Below, one piece after another: positions 57,079 to 64,000 of a DNA stretch of 64,000 nucleotides; position 1 is the first letter of the stretch, and every line of letters begins with the position of its first letter. The notes under the pieces are model-generated. The model saw nothing but the letters and a program-made list of their open reading frames with translations, ran no database searches and was not told the origin of the DNA. The stretch is from Bradyrhizobium zhanjiangense. GTDB taxonomy: Bacteria > Pseudomonadota > Alphaproteobacteria > Rhizobiales > Xanthobacteraceae. Position numbers and translations under genes: made by a program. The stretch spans positions 1,447,001-1,511,000 of the forward strand of contig NZ_CP022221.1 in assembly GCF_004114935.1 (NCBI RefSeq). The letters run 5' to 3'.

Positions 57079-57582
57079 ATGGCCAAAGCCGCAGCCGCCG
57101 CAGGAATCGCCACCGGCCAATGCCTGTGCGGCAAGGTCAGCTTCGAGATTGACGTGCCCGCGCGCTGGGCCTGGCACGATCATTCCGCCGCCAGCCGCCG
57201 CGCCCATGGCGCGGCCTACGCCACCTATGTCGGGAGCTGGAAGAAGCGCTTTCGCATCACCGCGGGCAAGGTCGCGCTCACGCGTTATGAAGACAAGGCC
57301 ACCAAGACCACCCGCAGCTTCTGCTCGCATTGCGGCACGCCGATCGCCTATGAGCGCCCGCGCGGCCCGCACATGGTCAACATCCCCCGCGCGCCGTTCA
57401 ACGAGCGCACCGGCCGCCAGCCACTCTATCACATCGCGATCGAAGAACTGCAGGAATGGGCCTATACCGGCGAGCCGCTGGTGCCGCTCAAAGGCTTTCC
57501 GGGCGTGGTCTGGCAACGCTCGAAAAAGAAGAAGCGGGCGAGGGGCGAGGACCCGTTCGAGCTTGGGCGCGAGGAGATGTAA
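57079..57582 (+). CDS. GFA/CENP-V-like protein with altered zinc ligands
   Basis: 167 residues of the glutathione-dependent formaldehyde-activating family. The first CxC (Cys15, Cys17, QCLCGKV) and the last CxxC (Cys82, Cys85, FCSHCGTPIAY) are present. The middle site, normally H-C-x-x-C-R, reads WHDHSAASRRAHG: two histidines (33, 35) and no cysteine. One zinc site may thus use His ligands or be lost. The C-terminus is basic (RSKKKKRARGED). Role uncertain; a thiol-adduct or small-aldehyde function is typical of the family. Confidence 0.8.
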   Translation: MAKAAAAAGIATGQCLCGKVSFEIDVPARWAWHDHSAASRRAHGAAYATYVGSWKKRFRITAGKVALTRYEDKATKTTRSFCSHCGTPIAYERPRGPHMVNIPRAPFNERTGRQPLYHIAIEELQEWAYTGEPLVPLKGFPGVVWQRSKKKKRARGEDPFELGREEM

Positions 57583-57595
57583 GCGCACCGCGCTG

Positions 57596-57740
57596 CTCTC
57601 GTGCCCCGGACGCGGCGCAGCGCCTCTTCGGCGGTGCGCTGCTGAGCCGGGGCCCATGCACCAGCCATCGTCGTGCGAATTCTGGGTCCCGGCTCTGCGT
57701 CGCAACGTTACACGTTGAGCCGCGTCCGGGACACGAGAGA
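57596..57740. repeat. extragenic palindromic repeat, CGTGCCCCGGACGCGG family
   Basis: CTCTCGTGCCCCGGACGCGG at the left and CCGCGTCCGGGACACGAGAG at the right are near-perfect inverted arms, with GGGCCCATGCA and TGGGTCCCGG forming inner pairs. It lies between the GFA-like gene and the thiamine-diphosphate enzyme gene. Confidence 0.8.
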
Positions 57741-57852
57741 AGAGATCGGGGCGCTCGCGCAACGCAGCCATGACCGCACTTCCTTGCGCGCCTCCTCCGA
57801 CTTCGGTCATCATGCTCCCGTCCTTGCGGCAACGTCCGCTCCTGGAGGAAAC

Positions 57853-59514
57853 ATGAAGAACAAGATCACCGGCCGCTCCGCCTTTCTCGCGTTGCTCAAG
57901 GACGAGGGCATCACGCATCTGTTCGGCAATCCCGGCACCACCGAGCTGCCGATCATGCACGCGCTGAAGGACCATCCTGATCTCACCTATGTGATGGCGA
58001 TGCAGGAGAGCCTGGTGGTGGCGATTGCCGATGGTTACAGCCGCGCCTCCGGAAAGCTCGTCGCCTGCAACGTCCATGTCGCGCCAGGCCTCGGCAACGC
58101 GATGGGCTCGCTCTACAACGCGCAGTTCACGGGCACGCCGATGATCCTCACCGCCGGCCAGCAGGAGCAGGGCCACGGCCTGATGGAGCCGGTGCTGTAC
58201 GGTCCCTTGGTGCGCATGGCCGAGCCGCTGGTGAAATGGGCGGTTGAGGTGACCCGGCTCGAGGATCTGCCGCGCGTCGTGCGCCGCGCGGCCAAGGTCG
58301 CGACCACGCCGCCGACCGGCCCCGTATTCATCTCGCTGCCTGGCGACATCCTGAACAGCGAGGCCGGCATCGATCTCGGCCGTTCCACCCGCATCGACGC
58401 ACGTACCAAACCATCGGATGACGCGCTCAGGGCCTTTGCTGCGCGGCTGCTGAAAGCCGGGCGTCCTGTGATCGTCACCATGGACGAAGTGGTCAAGAGT
58501 GATGCTTTGAAGGAGGCGGCTGAATTGGCCGAGCTGCTCGGCGCCGCCGCGTATCAGTCCTCGACGCCCTATGGTTCGCACTTCCTCTCGGAGAGCCCGA
58601 GCTTCGTCGGCACGCTGGCGCGGGTTCAGAAGGCGGCGCGCGATACGCTCGCGCCTTACGATCTCCTGATCGCGCTTGGCGGCGATCCCCTGCGCATGTC
58701 GGTCCATAGCGAGGTCGATGCGCTGCCGGATGGTCTCGGCATCGTGCAGGTTGGTCTCGCGGATTGGGAGATCGCCAAGAACTACGGCGCCGAGATCGCG
58801 CTGAAGGCGGAATTAAAGGAAACGTTGCGCGCGCTGATCCCGGTGCTGAAGGAGCTGGGCGGCACGACACTCGCAAGCCGCGCCAGGCAACGTCTTGCCG
58901 AGCTTGCGCCGAAGAATTGGACTGCGCGCCGCGCCGCGCTGATCGAGCAGATCAGCAAGAGCGCCGGCCGCACGCCGATCGATCCGGACTTTCTGGTGCT
59001 GCAAATGGTCGAAGCCATGCCCGACCATGCCATTCTCGTCGACGAAGGGCTCACCTCCAGCCGCCAGATCACGGCGCTGCGTCCGCATCGCGATCGCTAC
59101 GGCTATCACGGCCTCGCCTCCGGCGGCATCGGCTGGGGCCTGCCGGCCTCGGTCGGCGTCAGCATCGCCAATCCGGATCGTCCCGTCGTGTGTTTCTCCG
59201 GCGATGGCAGCGCGATGTATTCGATCCAGGCGCTGTGGACGGCGGCGCATCACAAGCTGCCGCTCAACGTCGTTATCGCCAACAATGGCGGTTACCGCAT
59301 CATCAAGCAGCGCCTGCTTGCCTTCCATGGCGATGACAATTACGTCGGCATGGATTTCGTCGATCCGCCGGTGGATTTCGCCGGCATCGCCAAGGCGCTG
59401 GGCTGCGAGGCGATCAGGGTGAGCGATCCGCGGGAGCTGAAGGCAACGCTGGCGTCAGCGTTCGGCCGACCGGGGACGAAGCTGATCGAGGTGATGGTGG
59501 ATGGGAAAGTGTAG
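57853..59514 (+). CDS. thiamine-diphosphate enzyme, benzoylformate-decarboxylase-like
   Basis: 553 residues from the ATG at 57853 with GGAGG upstream. The N-terminal domain resembles benzoylformate decarboxylase: FGNPGTTELP (Thr where the Pseudomonas enzyme has the substrate-binding Ser26), Glu in AMQESLVVAIADGYSRA, and a conserved His in NVHVAPGLGNAMG. The cofactor motif is SGDGSAMYSI...VIANNGGY. It probably decarboxylates or carboligates a 2-oxo acid; acetolactate synthase-like annotation is the alternative. It is isolated by repeats on both sides. Confidence 0.85.
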   Translation: MKNKITGRSAFLALLKDEGITHLFGNPGTTELPIMHALKDHPDLTYVMAMQESLVVAIADGYSRASGKLVACNVHVAPGLGNAMGSLYNAQFTGTPMILTAGQQEQGHGLMEPVLYGPLVRMAEPLVKWAVEVTRLEDLPRVVRRAAKVATTPPTGPVFISLPGDILNSEAGIDLGRSTRIDARTKPSDDALRAFAARLLKAGRPVIVTMDEVVKSDALKEAAELAELLGAAAYQSSTPYGSHFLSESPSFVGTLARVQKAARDTLAPYDLLIALGGDPLRMSVHSEVDALPDGLGIVQVGLADWEIAKNYGAEIALKAELKETLRALIPVLKELGGTTLASRARQRLAELAPKNWTARRAALIEQISKSAGRTPIDPDFLVLQMVEAMPDHAILVDEGLTSSRQITALRPHRDRYGYHGLASGGIGWGLPASVGVSIANPDRPVVCFSGDGSAMYSIQALWTAAHHKLPLNVVIANNGGYRIIKQRLLAFHGDDNYVGMDFVDPPVDFAGIAKALGCEAIRVSDPRELKATLASAFGRPGTKLIEVMVDGKV

Positions 59515-59550
59515 GCACTCTGATAATGGCGGGCGCGATCCCTCCTCATC

Positions 59551-59677
59551 GTCGTCCCGGCGAAAGCCGGGACCCATAACCATAGGGAGGGGTTTGGCGA
59601 AGACTCGTCGTCCGGGACTACGACCAATCACAATCGAGGGATCACGCGGTATGGGTCCCGGCCTTCGCCGGGACGAC
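59551..59677. repeat. extragenic palindromic repeat, GTCGTCCCGGCG family (copy 4)
   Basis: GTCGTCCCGGCGAAAGCCGG and CCGGCCTTCGCCGGGACGAC form the outer arms; GGGACCCATA / TATGGGTCCC the inner ones. It separates two convergent genes. Confidence 0.85.
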
Positions 59678-59697
59678 GCCTGAGGGTGTGGCAGCGT

Positions 59698-61077
59698 CTA
59701 CCCCCTCTTCCCTACCCGATATCCCGCCGCCGGGTGCGGCGCATCGAGCCTTGCGCGACCCTCACCGAACAGCTTCTCCCGTAGCGTACCCTTGGCATAG
59801 TCCGCCTTGTACCGTCCGCGCCGCGTCAGCTCCGGCACCAGCATATCGGCGATGTCCTCGAAATCGCCGGGCGAGATGGCAAAGGCGACGTTGAGGCCGT
59901 CGACGTCGGTCGCCTCGAACCATTGCTCGATCTTGTCGGCAACCATCTCCGGCGTGCCGACCACGACCGGGCCGGCGCCGCCGATGCCGACATGCTCGAT
60001 GACGTCGCGCACGGTCCAGACCCGGTCGGGATCGGCGCGGGTGACGTTGTCCATCGCGCTGCGGCCGGCGTCATTCTGGACGTGCCGGACCTGCTGGTCG
60101 AGGTCGTAGCCGGAGAAATCGACGCCGGTCCACCCCGACATCAGCGCCAGCGCGCCTTCCGGGCTGATGTGGCGGCGATAGTCGGCGTATTTCTCTTTCG
60201 CCTCGGCTTCCGTCCGTCCCAGGATGATCGTCATCATCGAGAACATCAGGATCTCGGCCGGGTTGCGGCCAAGCGCGGCGGCCTCTTGCCGGATTGCTGA
60301 CACGCGCGGCGCGATCACCTTGGCCGACGGTCCCGACATGAACACGCATTCGGCATGCTGTGCCGCGAACTGCCGGCCGCGCGGCGAGGTGCCGGCCTGA
60401 TAGAGCACGGGCGTGCGCTGCGGCGACGGCTCGCTGAGATGAATGGTGTTGTTGATGCGGTAGTTCGCGCCATCATGATTGACGCGATGCACTTTCGTGG
60501 GATCGGTGAAAATGCCGCGCTTGCGATCCCGCAGCACCGCATCGTCCTCCCAGCTTCCTTCCCAGAGCTTGTAGACGACCTCCATATATTCGTCCGCGAT
60601 GTCGTAGCGGTCGTCATGCCCGGTCTGCTTGTCCTTGCCGGCGCCGCGCGCGGCGCTGTCGAGATAGCCGGTGACCACGTTCCAGCCGATCCGCCCCTCG
60701 GTGAGGTGATCGAGCGTCGACATCCGCCGTGCGAACGGGTAGGGCGGCTCGAAGGACAGATTGCTGGTGACGCCGAAACCGAGATTTTGCGTCACCGCGG
60801 CCATCGCCGAAAGCAGCAGCAGCGGCTCGTTCGACGGCGTCTGCGCCGCATTGCGCAAGGCTGCGTCAGGGCTATTGCCGTAGACGTCATAGACCCCGAG
60901 CACGTCGGCCAGGAACAGCCCGTCGAAGCGGCCGCGTTCCAGCGTCTTGGCGAGATCGATCCAGTAGGGCAGGCGGTTATAGTCGGCAGTGCGGTCGCGC
61001 GGATGAGTCCACAGGCCCGGTGACTGGTGTGCGACGCAATTCATCGCAAAGGCGTTGAGCCTGATCTGCTTGGCCAT
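59698..61077 (-). CDS. FMN-dependent monooxygenase, NtaA/SnaA/DszA class
   Basis: 459 residues from the ATG at 61077; the frame continues upstream without family sequence. Bacterial-luciferase-like TIM barrel with the class signature AFAMNCVAHQSPGLW near the start, DGLFLADVLGVYD, SNLSFEPPYPFARRMSTLDHLTEGRIGWNVVTGYLDSAARG (in order) and YQAGTSPRGRQFAAQHAE. Such enzymes use reduced FMN from a partner reductase to oxidise nitrilotriacetate, EDTA, dibenzothiophene sulfone or alkanesulfonates. No reductase gene is adjacent. It is divergent from an M20 peptidase gene. Confidence 0.92.
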   Translation of the reverse strand: MAKQIRLNAFAMNCVAHQSPGLWTHPRDRTADYNRLPYWIDLAKTLERGRFDGLFLADVLGVYDVYGNSPDAALRNAAQTPSNEPLLLLSAMAAVTQNLGFGVTSNLSFEPPYPFARRMSTLDHLTEGRIGWNVVTGYLDSAARGAGKDKQTGHDDRYDIADEYMEVVYKLWEGSWEDDAVLRDRKRGIFTDPTKVHRVNHDGANYRINNTIHLSEPSPQRTPVLYQAGTSPRGRQFAAQHAECVFMSGPSAKVIAPRVSAIRQEAAALGRNPAEILMFSMMTIILGRTEAEAKEKYADYRRHISPEGALALMSGWTGVDFSGYDLDQQVRHVQNDAGRSAMDNVTRADPDRVWTVRDVIEHVGIGGAGPVVVGTPEMVADKIEQWFEATDVDGLNVAFAISPGDFEDIADMLVPELTRRGRYKADYAKGTLREKLFGEGRARLDAPHPAAGYRVGKRG

Positions 61078-61341
61078 GATGTCCCTCGGCACTCTGTACT
61101 GAGCGCTCTTCGAATGGTAGACGTGCGCCCGAATTGGCGAAGTTCTTGCATATCCTAGACTTGGATGTCTCGGCCTTGGCAAGGCCAAAATCCGTAGCGC
61201 TGCCGCGCTTGGCAAGCCGATCTCAAGAGAGCAAGAACGAAATCCCAAGAGAACTCCAAGAACTATCGACGTCCCCGCCACTTTCGAAGTCCCGCCCGTC
61301 TCGGGTAATGTCCTTCGTCTCAAAACCTCGAAAAGCAAGTC

Positions 61342-62727
61342 ATGACCAGAGCCGACGCCATCGCCCGCGCCCGTGAGGATTTCAAATCCGGTGCGTTTCT
61401 CACCGAGCTCGACCGCCGCGTCGCTTATCGGACCGAGAGCCAGAATCCGTCGCGCGGCACTGAGCTGCGCGCCTATCTGGAACAGGAAATGCAGCCGGCC
61501 TTTGCTGCGCTTGATTTCACCAGCCGCATCGTCGAATCCCCAAGCGGCAAGGCGCCGTTCCTGTTCGCCGAGCACCACGAGAACGATTCAGTGCCGACCG
61601 TGCTGATCTATGGCCATGGCGACGTCGTCGATGGCATGGAGGGCGAGTGGCGCGACGGCCGCGATCCCTGGCGCACGACGGTTGCGGGCACGCGCCTCTA
61701 TGGCCGCGGCACCGCCGACAACAAGGGCCAGCACAGCATCAACATGGCGGCGCTCCGCGCGGTGCGCGAGGCGCGAGGCGGCAAGCTCGGTTTCAACGCC
61801 AAATTCATCGTCGAGATGGGCGAGGAAATCGGCTCGCCCGATCTCGGCAAGGTCTGCGATCTCAATCGCGACGCGCTCAAGGCCGATTTGTTCATGGCCT
61901 CCGACGGGCCGCGCCTGTCCGCCGACCGTCCGACGTTGTTTCTGGGCTGCCGAGGTGGCATCCGCATCCATCTCGACGTGAACCTGCGTGATGGCGGCCA
62001 CCATTCCGGCAATTGGGGCGGCGTGCTCGCCAACCCAGCGACCATCCTGGTCAACGCGATTTCCACGCTGGTCGACGGCCACGGCCGCCTCCAGCTCGAC
62101 GCGCTGAAGCCGCCGCGGCTCACCAACCAGATCCGCAGCTATCTCGCCGACGTGCAAGTGGTGCCGACCGCGGACGAGCCGGCGCTGGCCGAGAATTGGG
62201 GCGAGGACGGACTATCGGCGGCCGAACGGCTCTACGCCTGGAACACGCTGGAAGTGCTGGCGATGTCCTCGGGCAATATCGAGAAGCCGGCGAACGCCAT
62301 TCCCGGCCATGCCAATGCCGTGCTGCAACTGCGTTTCGTGGTCGGGACCAAGATCGAGGGCCTGATCGATGCCATCCGCGCGCATCTGGTCGCGAGGGGT
62401 TTTCCGATGGTCGAGGTGCGGGCGGCCCAGAGTTTTGCTGCATCGCGCACAGACTTCGACAGCCCCTGGATCAAATGGGCGGCGGATTCGGTACAGGAGA
62501 CCACCGGCAAGGCGCCGGCCGTGCTGCCGAATTTCGGCGGCTCGCTGCCCAATGACGTGTTCTCCGAGATCCTGGGCCTGCCGACGATCTGGGTGCCGCA
62601 CTCCTATCCCGGCTGCTCCCAGCATGCGCCCAATGAGCACATCCTGCTGCCATTGACCGAAGAGGCCTTGACGGTGATGGCCGGGCTGTTCTGGGATCTC
62701 GGCGAGTTGCCGGCGCCGTTAACCTGA
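61342..62727 (+). CDS. M20-family metallopeptidase/deacylase
   Basis: 461 residues. The di-zinc site is visible in order: IYGHGDVVDGM, LYGRGTADNKGQ, the catalytic Glu pair in VEMGEEIGSPD, and a late His in VPHSYPGCSQHAPNEH. The dimerisation domain lies at about 200-320. Relatives cleave dipeptides, N-acyl amino acids or carbamoyl amino acids. There is no signal peptide. It lies 86 bases before the glutamate-type binding-protein gene, so it may supply or use the same amino acids. Confidence 0.9.
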   Translation: MTRADAIARAREDFKSGAFLTELDRRVAYRTESQNPSRGTELRAYLEQEMQPAFAALDFTSRIVESPSGKAPFLFAEHHENDSVPTVLIYGHGDVVDGMEGEWRDGRDPWRTTVAGTRLYGRGTADNKGQHSINMAALRAVREARGGKLGFNAKFIVEMGEEIGSPDLGKVCDLNRDALKADLFMASDGPRLSADRPTLFLGCRGGIRIHLDVNLRDGGHHSGNWGGVLANPATILVNAISTLVDGHGRLQLDALKPPRLTNQIRSYLADVQVVPTADEPALAENWGEDGLSAAERLYAWNTLEVLAMSSGNIEKPANAIPGHANAVLQLRFVVGTKIEGLIDAIRAHLVARGFPMVEVRAAQSFAASRTDFDSPWIKWAADSVQETTGKAPAVLPNFGGSLPNDVFSEILGLPTIWVPHSYPGCSQHAPNEHILLPLTEEALTVMAGLFWDLGELPAPLT

Positions 62728-62813
62728 GCCCTTGATCCAGCCGAAAGTTACATTCTAATCCGGCTCGATTTGTGCTTGCATCCGGGCCGCATCATCCGAA
62801 AGGGGAAGAAAAA

Positions 62814-63725
62814 GTGAAACATTTCCGTCACATCGGGCTCGCGCTGGCCGCGACCTTCGTCGTCAGCCAGGCCGGGGCCCAGGGGCTGACCGGCACGCTG
62901 AAGAACATCAAGGACACCGGCGCGATCACGCTGGGCTTCCGCGACTCCTCGATCCCGTTCTCCTATCTCGACGACAACCAGAAGCCGGTCGGGTTCGCGA
63001 TGGACATCTGCTACAAGATCGTCGACGCCGTGAAGAAGGAGCTCAAGCTCGACAAGCTCGAGGTCAAGCTCAACCCGGTGACCTCGGCAACCCGCATCCC
63101 CTTGATGGCGAACGGCACGATCGATCTCGAATGCGGCTCGACGACCAACAACGCCGAGCGCCAGAAGCAGGTCGCCTTCACCAACACCCACTTCCTGACG
63201 GCAAGCCGCTACGTGTTCAAGAAGTCGAGCGGCCTGAAGTCGATCGACGATCTCAAGGGCAAGGCGGTGGTCTCGACCGCCGGCACCACCAACATCAAGC
63301 AGCTCACCGAAGCCAACGTCGCGAGGGGCCTCGGCGCCAACATCATTCCGGCCAAGGACCACGCCGAAGCCTTCCTGATGGTCGAGACCGACCGCGCCGT
63401 CGCCTTCGTGATGGACGACATCCTGCTGGCGAGCCTCGTTGCCGGCTCGAAGTCGCCGAACGACTATGCCATCTCCAAGGACGCGTTCTCCAAGCCCGAG
63501 CCCTATGGCATCATGCTGCGCAAGGACGATGCCCCCTTCAAGAAGGTGGTCGATGCGGCGACGGCGGCCCTCTACACGTCCGGCGAAGCCCAGAAGATCT
63601 ACGACAAATGGTTCACCCAGAAAATCCCGCCGAAGGGACTGAACCTCAACACGCCGATCTCGGCCGAGTTGAAGAACGAGTTCGCCAAGCCGACAGACTC
63701 GCCGAACCCGGACGACTATAAGTAA
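62814..63725 (+). CDS. amino-acid ABC transporter binding protein, glutamate/aspartate type
   Basis: 303 residues from a GTG start with AGGGGA upstream. The signal peptide ends near SQAGAQ (about 23). The type II periplasmic fold has TLGFRDSSIPFSYLDDNQKPVGFAMDIC, the ligand-contacting ECGSTTNNAERQKQVAFTNTHF, and FVMDDILLASLVAGS. It is close to GltI/BztA proteins, which bind L-glutamate and L-aspartate, sometimes also Gln and Asn. The GltJ-like permease gene begins 115 bases downstream after a hairpin. Confidence 0.93.
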   Translation: MKHFRHIGLALAATFVVSQAGAQGLTGTLKNIKDTGAITLGFRDSSIPFSYLDDNQKPVGFAMDICYKIVDAVKKELKLDKLEVKLNPVTSATRIPLMANGTIDLECGSTTNNAERQKQVAFTNTHFLTASRYVFKKSSGLKSIDDLKGKAVVSTAGTTNIKQLTEANVARGLGANIIPAKDHAEAFLMVETDRAVAFVMDDILLASLVAGSKSPNDYAISKDAFSKPEPYGIMLRKDDAPFKKVVDAATAALYTSGEAQKIYDKWFTQKIPPKGLNLNTPISAELKNEFAKPTDSPNPDDYK

Positions 63726-63753
63726 TATAGACCTCGATCTTTCGATCGGAATC

Positions 63754-63790
63754 ATGTCCGGCCACTCTTGACACCAGGGTGGCCGGACAT
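63754..63790 (+). terminator. hairpin between the binding-protein and permease genes
   Basis: ATGTCCGGCCAC and GTGGCCGGACAT form a perfect 12-bp stem with a 13-base loop and a short T-run (TTT). It fits a partial terminator or mRNA stabiliser that keeps the binding protein more abundant than the membrane parts, a common arrangement in ABC operons. Confidence 0.8.
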
Positions 63791-63840
63791 TTGCATAGGC
63801 GCCGGGACATCCATAACTGGCGCGTTCGCGCGGGGGACAC

Positions 63841-64000
63841 GTGAACTATAACTGGAACTGGGGAATCTTTTTCCAGCCGAACCCGATGGGGACCGGCACC
63901 TATCTCGATATGCTGCTGGCGGGCCTGGTGCTAACCCTCAAGACGGCGGCGCTGGCCTGGGTCATCGCGCTGATCACCGGCTCGATCGTCGGCGTGATGC
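63841..64000 (+). CDS. amino-acid ABC transporter permease, GltJ-like (start only)
   Basis: The first 53 residues from a GTG start: VNYNWNWGIFFQPNPMGTGTYLDMLLAGLVLTLKTAALAWVIALITGSIVGV in order; the gene runs off the window end. WNWGIFFQ and the LxGLxxTL start of the first helix are typical of glutamate/aspartate permeases. It should form the channel with a second permease and an ATPase encoded beyond the window. Confidence 0.88.
   Translation, partial: MNYNWNWGIFFQPNPMGTGTYLDMLLAGLVLTLKTAALAWVIALITGSIVGVM

Overview
The window looks like chromosomal DNA of a GC-rich alphaproteobacterium of the Bradyrhizobium/Rhodopseudomonas type (Nitrobacteraceae). This rests on the protein families (CpdR, kdsD, gltB/gltD, many periplasmic binding proteins), a ROSE-type RNA thermometer in front of an Hsp20 gene, and many long extragenic palindromes of the kind common in these genomes. 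I see no integrase, transposase, phage gene, CRISPR array or rRNA. One tRNA gene is present. Coding style looks uniform, so I see no obvious genomic island. The genus assignment is inference.

Layout. 0-3 kb: NfeD protein, HxlR regulator divergent from an AhpD/CMD-like gene across two operators, kdsD. 3-14 kb: outer-membrane beta-barrel, gltD and gltB, a small secreted protein, Hsp20 with heat-shock promoter and ROSE leader, alpha/beta hydrolase. 14-24 kb: membrane-anchored diheme peroxidase, adenylate cyclase with TPRs, LysE and TauE exporters, LysR regulator, Bug-type binding protein, hisN. 24-28 kb: a well-defined small-RNA gene, hutG-like amidohydrolase, cpdR, tRNA-Val, three small genes. 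28-34 kb: a GntR-controlled ABC importer operon with an atypical AroE paralogue, divergent from a sulfatase. 34-39 kb: ubiX-ubiD divergent from ubiT-ubiU-ubiV, an oxygen-independent ubiquinone island with a FixK/FNR-like box between the two arms.

39-50 kb: a mandelate-racemase homologue with one catalytic Lys replaced by Arg, a branched-chain-type binding protein lying between two copies of a long repeat, a hydrolase-fold protein lacking its nucleophile, a DUF4173/response-regulator/kinase operon, a GH3 enzyme and dihydropyrimidinase. 50-53 kb: TetR regulator divergent from a PspA/YiaA envelope-stress operon across three near-identical operators, and a small zinc-ribbon protein. 53-64 kb: mostly single catabolic or redox genes separated by palindromic repeats (a frameshifted SDR, ALDH, old yellow enzyme, GFA-like protein, benzoylformate-decarboxylase-like enzyme, flavin monooxygenase, M20 peptidase), then the start of a glutamate/aspartate-type ABC transporter.

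Most informative points: the anaerobic ubiquinone island with its regulatory site; the RpoH promoter plus ROSE leader; the small RNA at 24.3 kb with promoter, anti-Shine-Dalgarno tracts and terminator all visible; the sulfatase/ABC/AroE-like cluster, which is the best candidate for an undescribed catabolic system; and several regulator-operator pairs readable directly from the DNA.
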